From RGIG4608 sp045651165 (GTDB lineage Bacteria; Bacillota; Clostridia; Oscillospirales; CAG-272): a DNA stretch of 56,535 nt. The stretch is taken from positions 1 to 56,535 of the forward strand of contig JAZRRX010000036.1 in assembly GCA_045651165.1 (NCBI GenBank), in the 5' to 3' direction. The notes beneath the pieces are model-generated. The model was not told the DNA's origin. It was given only the letters and a program-made list of their open reading frames with translations, and made no database searches. A program made the position numbers and the translations under genes. This document shows positions 50,468 to 56,535 of this stretch, in pieces. Positions within the stretch are counted from its first letter, which is position 1, and each line of letters starts with the position of its first letter.

Positions 50468-53400
50468 ATGAAAGATTTAATTAAAAATATGAATAAAAAA
50501 ATGTTAATTGGCATTGTGGCGGGTGCCGTAGCGCTTGTGGGCGTTGTTACGGGTATAATTTTGATAGCAAACGGAAATAAAGCCGATGAAAAAGTTACAA
50601 CCACCACAACCACCACAACCACAACAACTACAAAACCTCCACATGACCACGTAGAAATTGTTGACGATGCAGTTGCACCGACCTGCACCGCAACTGGTCT
50701 TACAGAGGGTAAGCATTGTTCAATATGCGATGAAATTATTGTTGCTCAACAGGTCGTTGATAAGCTTCCTCATACCGAGGTTGTGGACGAAGCAGTTTCT
50801 GCAACTTGTACATCAACAGGTCTTACAGAAGGTAAACATTGTTCCGTTTGTAATACTGTTACAGTAGCACAAGAAACGGTAAACAAACTTTCTCATACCG
50901 AGGTAATCGACCAAGCAGTAGCACCTACTTGCAGCGCAGAGGGTAAAACCGAGGGTAAGCATTGCTCAGTATGTGATACAGTAATCGTAGCACAAGAAAC
51001 TGTTGCAAAAATTCCTCATACCGAAGCAATAACACCAGCCGTAGCACCTACGTGCAGTACAGAGGGCAAGACCGAAGGTAAGCATTGTTCTGTATGTGAT
51101 GCAACTCTTGTTGCTCAAGAAACAGTAGCAAAAATCCCACATACCGAAGCGATAACCCCAGCAGTAGCACCTACCTGCACCGTAGAGGGTAAAACCGAAG
51201 GAAAACATTGCTCTGTGTGTGATACAGTTCTCGTAGCACAACAAACGATAGAAAAACTCCCTCATAATATAGCGAGTGGAGAAGTAGCTCGACTTGATCC
51301 CACCTGCACAAGCACGGGACTCATTCCGGGTGAGTGGTGTAGCACCTGTGAGCAGTATATTGTAGAACCCCAAGTGCTCCCAATGTTGCCTCACGAAGAG
51401 GTAGTTAAACCCGGAGAACCTGCAACCTGCGAAAAAGAAGGATATACTGAAACCAAGGTGTGTGAAAGATGTAAAACAGTGCTCGTTGAAAGCCAAGTGA
51501 TTCCTGCAAAGGGTCATACTGTAGTAATTGACGCGGCAGTTCCCGCAACCTGTACATCAACAGGACTTACCGAAGGCAAGCGTTGCTCTGAATGTAAGGT
51601 AATACTCGTGCCTCAGGAAACAGTAAAAAAGATTCCACATACAGAGGTAATCGATAAAGCAGTTCCCGCAACCTGCACCGAAACAGGTTTAACTGAAGGT
51701 ACACACTGTTCAGTTTGTGAAACCACAATAACAACTCAAAAAACCACAAGTGCTTTGGGTCACTCATATGGAGATTGGATAATGGATCCTGCTCCCACCA
51801 AAACTGAGGATGGCAAACGCTATAAGAAATGTATAAATTGTCCCGATACAATAGAAGAATTTTTGTATGCAACGGGCTCTTTGGGGCTTGAATATACTCT
51901 TTCACACGATGGTTCGTATTATATTCTTTCAAGTTTTGGCACCTGTACCGATACTGAGGTGATTATTCCTTTAATGTACAACGGCAAGCCTGTAACGGCT
52001 ATTGGAAATTCTGCATTTTTAAATTGCACCTCTTTAGAAACAATTACGATTCCTTCTTACATAACTTCGTTTGGCGGAGGTGTGTTCTGTGGTTGTACCT
52101 CTTTGAAGAGCGTTAAATTTGAAAATCAAATAACGGAATTTTCTTCTTATGCTTTTGCAGGAAATCAGTATGGTTATTCTCTTTATTACGGAATGTTTGA
52201 AGGATGCACATCTCTTGAATCCATAGTTGTTCCTGATACTGTAACTGCTATTGGACCGGATGCCTTTTATGGATGTACGTCCCTTAAAAGCGTAGTGATG
52301 TCAAACTCTGTTACGTCCATCGGTGACGAAGCGTTTTGGAGATGTACCAATCTTACAAGCGTAACACTTTCAAATAAATTACAAAGCATTGGCGCAAATG
52401 CGTTCTATTCCTGTACAGCTCTTGCAAATATAAAAATACCCGATGGAGTTTTGAACATTGGCGAAGGCGCGTTTGGTGCTTGCTCTTCACTCGTTAGCAT
52501 TAATATTCCCAAATCGGTTGCCGCCTTCGGACAAAACGCGTTTGCTAGCAACGGCTCAACAACTATATATTGTGAAGCATCTTCAAAGCCTGAGGGATGG
52601 GATGAATTCTGGTATAATTCGTGGAGTAATAATATTGTTGTGTGGGATTGTAAAGAATACAATGATGTTTTCTATAGAGCATATCAAGATAATCCATATT
52701 ATACCGTTGTCGGTGTAAGATATAAAGATAAAACCAATTATGAGTTCCACAAGGACACTAAAGAACTTGGACTCAATGCATTTTTGAATTGTACCTCTTT
52801 GGTAGAGTTTACTGTTCCCGAAGGCATAATATCCATCGGCGATTACGCGTTCTCGGGATGTAGCTCATTGAAGAATATAACATTCCCGTCAACTTTAAAT
52901 AGTATTGGAGCTTTTGCATTCTATAACTGCGAAAGTATAAAATCTATAACTGTTCCTACCTCAACAACTTCTATAGGAAGCTCTGCTTTTGCAGGATGTA
53001 CTTCTCTTGAAAGCATATCAATTCCGTTTGTTGGTGCTTCGTCCGATGAATCAAATTCGGGACCAACTGCTTTGTTTGGCTATATTTTTGGCACTGAACG
53101 AACTCATAAAACTCAAGAAATAACACAGTATTATGGTAATAATAGTGATTCTTATGTGAAATATTATATACCTGAGTCACTTGAAAACGTGGCAATAACC
53201 GGATTGCATATCAATTTTGGAGCATTCTATAATTGCACATTCCTTGAGAATATAACTATAATCAATTCTGTTAAGACGATAGGTGCTTATGCATTCTTTA
53301 GATGCACCTCTCTTGAAACTGTGGTTATTCCTGATTCCGTTGAAACTATAGAAATTGGTGCCTTTATGGAATGTTCATCCTTAGTATCAATTAACATTCC

Positions 53401-55492
53401 TAATTCAGTAACATCAATTGAAGAATCCACATTTAGAAATTGCTCATCGTTGGCTTCAATTAATATTCACAATTCTGTAAATACGATAGGTGATTATGCG
53501 TTCTATGGATGTATCTCTCTTAAAGCTATAGTTATTCCTGATTCTGTTGAAAGTGTCGGAAATAGTGCTTTTATGGATTGCTCGTCCTTAGCTTCAATTA
53601 GTATTTCCAATTCAGTCACATCACTTGGAGAATCTGCTTTCAGAAATTGTTCATCTTTGATTTCCATTAATATTCCATCTTCTGTTAGCGAAATATCTGC
53701 GTATTTACTTTGTGGTTGTGATTCTCTTGAAAGTGTAACTCTTCCAACGTCTATTAAAAGCATAAATACAGGTGCGTTTTCGGGTTGTGGATCTTTGAAA
53801 AATATAGTTCTTCCAAATTCAGTTACTTATATTGGATATCATGCATTTTCATATTGCGTTTCTTTAAAAGAAATGGTTATTCCTGATTCAGTAACTGAAA
53901 TGTCACATTCTATATTTGAGGGAAGCATTTATCTTGAAAGTATAACCCTGCCTTTTGTTGGTGGAAAGGTAAGTGCCACTGGTGCATCAACCTCTTCATT
54001 GTTTGGATATATATTTGGTTCAAATGATATTGAAGGAACTGTTGAAGTTAAACAGTGCTATGGTGAAGGTGTAAAATATCAGCAGTTATATTATGTATAC
54101 TATATTCCCGAAACATTGAAAAATGTCACTATTACTGGTGGCAACATTTTGCGTGGAGCGTTTTATAATTGCACTATGCTCGAAAGCATAGCGCTTGGTG
54201 ATTCAATTACCGATATAGGAGATTATGCATTTTATAATTGTAGTTCATTGACTGAATTTGAGTGCGGTGATATTCAGACGATTGGAAACTACGCATTCCA
54301 TGGTTGTGAGGGATTGAGCGACTTTACAATACCTTCGTCTGTGACAAGAATTGGTCGTTACTCATTTTATGGATGTGGTTTAAAGGGAAAACTAAATATT
54401 CCTGAGTTTGTTAAATTTATAGGAGGAAGCGCGTTTAACAGTTGTACTGCTTTGACATATGTTTATATACCATCATCAGTAACGGAAATGGAATCCGATG
54501 TTTTTGGCGGTTGTTCATCTCTTAAAGTTGTTTATTGTGAAGTGTCTAGCAAACCTTATGGATGGTATATCCCTTGGGAAAATACTTGTTGGAGCAGTAC
54601 ATTGTATAATGACTGTATTTATATATCCCAAAATGGTAATCAATATTACTATTTTGCTTCGGTGTGGAATGATGTTGAAATAATCACAATTAATGAGAAT
54701 ACTTCTGCTATATCGGTAGAGGCATTTGATGATTGTATCAACGTTAAAAAAATTATAATTCCTGCCTCGATAACTAACATATCTTTAGAAGCATTGATGA
54801 AATGCGCATCATTAGAGTGTGTGGAGGTTGACGAAAACAATCAATACTATAAATCTATTGATGGCAATCTTTATTCTAAAGACGGTAAAACATTGATTAG
54901 ATATACAGCAAAAGGAACAAGCTTTATTGTTCCTGACGGTGTAACTACTATTGGTACCAGTGCTTTTTCGGGAGCTACTTCACTTGTTAGTGTAAGTATA
55001 CCCGATTCTGTAACATCCATAGGATCAAGTGCTTTCTCGGGATGCACTGCGCTTGAAATTATCAATATACCTAATTCCGTAACTAAAATTGAGAGCTACA
55101 CATTTTCGGGATGTTCAGCACTTGAAAGTATAAATCTGCCGGATTCAATAACCGCTATAGATGGCAGAGCATTTGTAAACTGCACTTCACTCAAATCCAT
55201 TTCTATTCCTAATGATGTTATAACTATCGGTCAGTATGCATTTGCTTGGTGTACTTCGTTAGAAAGTGTTACCTTTGGCAAATCGGTGATGCAAATCAAA
55301 GCATGTGCCTTTGCGGAGTGTGATTCACTACAGAGTATCGTGATACCTAACTCTGTAACCATCATGGAAAATATGGTTTTCTTTAGAAATGACAATCTTA
55401 CTATTTACTGTGAAGTAGCATCCAAACCTGAGGGGTGGCATTCCGATTGGAACTCCGGAGTTCCTGTTGTTTGGAATTACGTTGTAGAATAA
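50468..55492 (+). CDS. Large BspA-like surface protein with tandem Cys modules and leucine-rich repeats
   Basis: 1674 residues. A hydrophobic anchor (residues about 12-36) without a clear cleavage site or lipobox is followed by twelve Thr in a row (44-55). Nine modules of about 41 residues (59-431) come next, each with PTC, GLTEGKHCSVC and ending in VAQETV.KIP-His; a tenth, degenerate one follows. From about residue 470 to the end there are LRR_5/BspA repeats with IGxxAFxxCxSLxxIxIP. These are broken by SKPEGW modules near 52561-52600, 54530 and 55410, and by two longer PFVGG...LFGYIFG inserts. No LPXTG or C-terminal anchor. Such proteins are known as adhesins or host-interacting; here function is inferred. 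RBS AAGGTG. Confidence 0.85.
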   Translation: MKDLIKNMNKKMLIGIVAGAVALVGVVTGIILIANGNKADEKVTTTTTTTTTTTTKPPHDHVEIVDDAVAPTCTATGLTEGKHCSICDEIIVAQQVVDKLPHTEVVDEAVSATCTSTGLTEGKHCSVCNTVTVAQETVNKLSHTEVIDQAVAPTCSAEGKTEGKHCSVCDTVIVAQETVAKIPHTEAITPAVAPTCSTEGKTEGKHCSVCDATLVAQETVAKIPHTEAITPAVAPTCTVEGKTEGKHCSVCDTVLVAQQTIEKLPHNIASGEVARLDPTCTSTGLIPGEWCSTCEQYIVEPQVLPMLPHEEVVKPGEPATCEKEGYTETKVCERCKTVLVESQVIPAKGHTVVIDAAVPATCTSTGLTEGKRCSECKVILVPQETVKKIPHTEVIDKAVPATCTETGLTEGTHCSVCETTITTQKTTSALGHSYGDWIMDPAPTKTEDGKRYKKCINCPDTIEEFLYATGSLGLEYTLSHDGSYYILSSFGTCTDTEVIIPLMYNGKPVTAIGNSAFLNCTSLETITIPSYITSFGGGVFCGCTSLKSVKFENQITEFSSYAFAGNQYGYSLYYGMFEGCTSLESIVVPDTVTAIGPDAFYGCTSLKSVVMSNSVTSIGDEAFWRCTNLTSVTLSNKLQSIGANAFYSCTALANIKIPDGVLNIGEGAFGACSSLVSINIPKSVAAFGQNAFASNGSTTIYCEASSKPEGWDEFWYNSWSNNIVVWDCKEYNDVFYRAYQDNPYYTVVGVRYKDKTNYEFHKDTKELGLNAFLNCTSLVEFTVPEGIISIGDYAFSGCSSLKNITFPSTLNSIGAFAFYNCESIKSITVPTSTTSIGSSAFAGCTSLESISIPFVGASSDESNSGPTALFGYIFGTERTHKTQEITQYYGNNSDSYVKYYIPESLENVAITGLHINFGAFYNCTFLENITIINSVKTIGAYAFFRCTSLETVVIPDSVETIEIGAFMECSSLVSINIPNSVTSIEESTFRNCSSLASINIHNSVNTIGDYAFYGCISLKAIVIPDSVESVGNSAFMDCSSLASISISNSVTSLGESAFRNCSSLISINIPSSVSEISAYLLCGCDSLESVTLPTSIKSINTGAFSGCGSLKNIVLPNSVTYIGYHAFSYCVSLKEMVIPDSVTEMSHSIFEGSIYLESITLPFVGGKVSATGASTSSLFGYIFGSNDIEGTVEVKQCYGEGVKYQQLYYVYYIPETLKNVTITGGNILRGAFYNCTMLESIALGDSITDIGDYAFYNCSSLTEFECGDIQTIGNYAFHGCEGLSDFTIPSSVTRIGRYSFYGCGLKGKLNIPEFVKFIGGSAFNSCTALTYVYIPSSVTEMESDVFGGCSSLKVVYCEVSSKPYGWYIPWENTCWSSTLYNDCIYISQNGNQYYYFASVWNDVEIITINENTSAISVEAFDDCINVKKIIIPASITNISLEALMKCASLECVEVDENNQYYKSIDGNLYSKDGKTLIRYTAKGTSFIVPDGVTTIGTSAFSGATSLVSVSIPDSVTSIGSSAFSGCTALEIINIPNSVTKIESYTFSGCSALESINLPDSITAIDGRAFVNCTSLKSISIPNDVITIGQYAFAWCTSLESVTFGKSVMQIKACAFAECDSLQSIVIPNSVTIMENMVFFRNDNLTIYCEVASKPEGWHSDWNSGVPVVWNYVVE
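50597..50632 (+). repeat. Poly-threonine codon run
   Basis: Twelve Thr codons (ACA/ACC/ACT mix) between the membrane anchor and the Cys modules; probably a flexible, possibly glycosylated spacer. The simple repeat could vary in length by slippage. Confidence 0.8.
50642..51760 (+). repeat. Nine tandem Cys modules of about 123 bp
   Basis: Repeat units at residues 59-431, each about 41 residues with a CxxC pair. Units 3-5 are nearly identical, units 6 and 7 diverge, and units 8 and 9 resemble unit 2. The pattern suggests local duplication. Confidence 0.85.
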
Positions 55493-55508
55493 TGAGAATA
55501 AACGGTTT

Positions 55509-55538
55509 AACGGCGCGAAATTTTCGCGCCGTTTTGTT
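55509..55538 (+). terminator. Terminator after the LRR protein gene
   Basis: AACGGCGCGAAA pairs with TTTCGCGCCGTT around a TT-rich tip (55509-55532), followed by TTGTTTT. Confidence 0.85.
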
Positions 55539-55546
55539 TTCGTATA

Positions 55547-55575
55547 TTGACAAACCAAATTAAAAGTGTTAAACT
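55547..55575 (+). promoter_or_regulatory. Promoter of the SDR gene
   Basis: TTGACA (55547-55552), 17 bp, TAAACT (55570-55575). Confidence 0.7.
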
Positions 55576-55604
55576 ATATCCAATACACAAAAGGCGGTAT
55601 TTTG

Positions 55605-56321
55605 ATGAAAAACGTACTTATAACAGGTGGCTCGCGTGGTATTGGTCGCGCGTGCGTTGAGAAATTTAAGCGCGAGGGATATGCAGTTTCCTTCATATAT
55701 AATAATAGTGACTCTGCGGCGGCTGAACTTTCAGCACTCACTGGCGCTTGTGCTATCAAGGCGGATATTTCCAATCCCGACCAGGCTAAAAGTGCTGTGG
55801 AAAAAGCTATTGTAAATATGGGTGGTGTCGATATCCTTATCAATAACGCAGGAGTTTCCCTTATAAAGCTCTTCACCGATACCACTGACGAGGACTATTA
55901 TAATATAATGAATACAAATGTTGGTGGAACGTTTTTTGTTACACGCGAGGTTGCTAAATCTATGATTTCAAAGCATTGCGGACGAATTGTCAATATCGGC
56001 TCAATGTGGGGGAAAGTTGGAGCTTCTTGCGAGGTTGCCTATTCAGCATCCAAATCCGCCATCGAGGGTTTCACAAAAGCACTCGCAAAAGAACTTGGAC
56101 CAAGCGGAATTTGTGTTAACTGTGTTGAACCGGGAGTTATTAATACTGAAATGAATGCCGAGATTGACGAAACAACTATGAACGAACTTTGTGCTGAAAC
56201 TCCTGTGGGTAAGATTGGTGATGTAAATGAGATTGCAGATTTTATCTATCTTATCGCAACCGAAAAAAGTGGATTTTTAACAGGACAAATCATCGGATTT
56301 GACGGTGGATTTGCCATTTAA
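55605..56321 (+). CDS. Short-chain dehydrogenase/reductase (FabG-like)
   Basis: 238 residues. The cofactor loop TGGSRGIG is at residues 7-14, NNAG in the middle, the catalytic Ser in VNIGSMWG and YSASK as YxxxK. The sequence resembles 3-oxoacyl-ACP reductase but with no other fatty-acid genes around, so the substrate is uncertain. ATG 55605 (SD AAGGCGG) is preferred over an in-frame ATG at 55566, which overlaps the promoter. Single gene with its own promoter. Confidence 0.88.
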   Translation: MKNVLITGGSRGIGRACVEKFKREGYAVSFIYNNSDSAAAELSALTGACAIKADISNPDQAKSAVEKAIVNMGGVDILINNAGVSLIKLFTDTTDEDYYNIMNTNVGGTFFVTREVAKSMISKHCGRIVNIGSMWGKVGASCEVAYSASKSAIEGFTKALAKELGPSGICVNCVEPGVINTEMNAEIDETTMNELCAETPVGKIGDVNEIADFIYLIATEKSGFLTGQIIGFDGGFAI

Positions 56322-56361
56322 ACTTTTTTAAAAAATATTTAAACTTTTTTCAAAAAACCAC

Positions 56362-56390
56362 TTGACAATAATAGAGAGATGTGGTAATAT
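56362..56390 (+). promoter_or_regulatory. First of two tandem promoters at the window end
   Basis: TTGACA (56362-56367), 17 bp, TAATAT (56385-56390). No coding region follows within the window. Confidence 0.7.
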
Positions 56391-56457
56391 AACAAGGTCG
56401 CGATTGCGAGGGGCTGATAAAAAGGCGAAAAAAGTTAAGAAAAGTTTAAAAAAGTAC

Positions 56458-56487
56458 TTGACAAAGGGAAGGCAATTGTGATATAAT
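56458..56487 (+). promoter_or_regulatory. Second tandem promoter, extended -10
   Basis: TTGACA (56458-56463), 18 bp, TATAAT (56482-56487), with TGA before the -10. The following leader ends in TCATTGAAAATTG, a sequence style common just before Firmicutes 16S rRNA genes. An rRNA operon starting outside the window is inferred. Confidence 0.6.
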
Positions 56488-56535
56488 AACGAAGCTGTAT
56501 ATTTTTAAGGCAGCGAAATCGGTCATTGAAAATTG

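Noticed and set aside
50149..50688. Minus-strand frame rich in Val over the poly-Thr codons
   Set aside because: It is an antisense reading of the Thr repeat and the polA end.
50642..51760. CRISPR array suggested by regular repeats
   Set aside because: The units are 123-bp in-frame protein modules with coding-type variation and no spacers.

Overview
The window is AT-rich bacterial DNA from a low-GC Gram-positive (Firmicutes), most likely an uncultured, gut-type member of Clostridia. The evidence is a T-box leader in front of pheST, many AAGGAGG-type ribosome binding sites and TTGACA/TATAAT promoters, a UPF0291/DUF896 protein, a SpoVB/MurJ-like flippase, a non-mevalonate isoprenoid pair (ispD, ispF), GlnRS beside GluRS, DUF4186, and a BspA-like leucine-rich-repeat surface protein. 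The lineage is inferred from gene content. No phage, transposase or CRISPR array is visible; this is mostly chromosomal housekeeping DNA with islands of surface-protein genes.

Layout. 1-5,130: a non-coding start, a TspO-like membrane protein, two paralogous lipoproteins and a large secreted HExxH protein with Cys-rich C-terminal modules. 5,135-11,236 (minus): a small unknown gene, then rpe, ispF, ispD, rpiB, tsaB, tsaE, a UPF0291 gene and an ABC exporter. 11,343-12,048: a GNAT acetyltransferase. 12,055-15,950 (minus): pheT and pheS behind a phenylalanine T-box. 16,025-20,413 (minus): DUF1294, glnS, gltX and a metallo-beta-lactamase-fold hydrolase in one operon. 20,542-22,782: an FusA2-type EF-G paralogue. 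22,819-27,073: membrane methyltransferase, HAD phosphatase and MATE transporter on the plus strand, convergent with a second MATE gene. 27,178-29,072: tRNA-Leu(CAG) with a duplicated 5' end, convergent with the SpoVB-like gene. 29,164-30,564: an ArsR-family repressor and a CDF metal exporter behind a palindromic operator.

30,576-37,066 (minus): a compact shikimate operon covering all seven steps from DAHP to chorismate, plus chorismate mutase, in six genes, two of which are fusions (AroE-AroK and chorismate mutase-AroB). A divergent TetR-type gene follows, and the shared intergenic region has two near-identical 13-bp palindromes, so this regulator is a good candidate for the operon's repressor. 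37,722-39,669: a truncated subtilisin-like lipoprotein gene running into the end of dapA. 39,729-45,347: queA, then an overlapping operon of asparaginase, rRNA pseudouridine synthase, tex and DUF4186. 45,383-56,321: intergenic repeats, tRNA-Lys, pyk, a NUDIX hydrolase, polA, the 1,674-residue LRR protein and an SDR reductase. The window ends in two tandem strong promoters whose downstream sequence resembles an rRNA-operon leader.

No complete novel defence or mobile system is visible. The strongest candidates for something undescribed are the TetR-controlled shikimate operon with its chorismate mutase-AroB fusion, the half-tRNA-Leu duplication, the tRNA-Lys acceptor mismatch, and the surface proteins built of tandem Cys-x-x-Cys modules.
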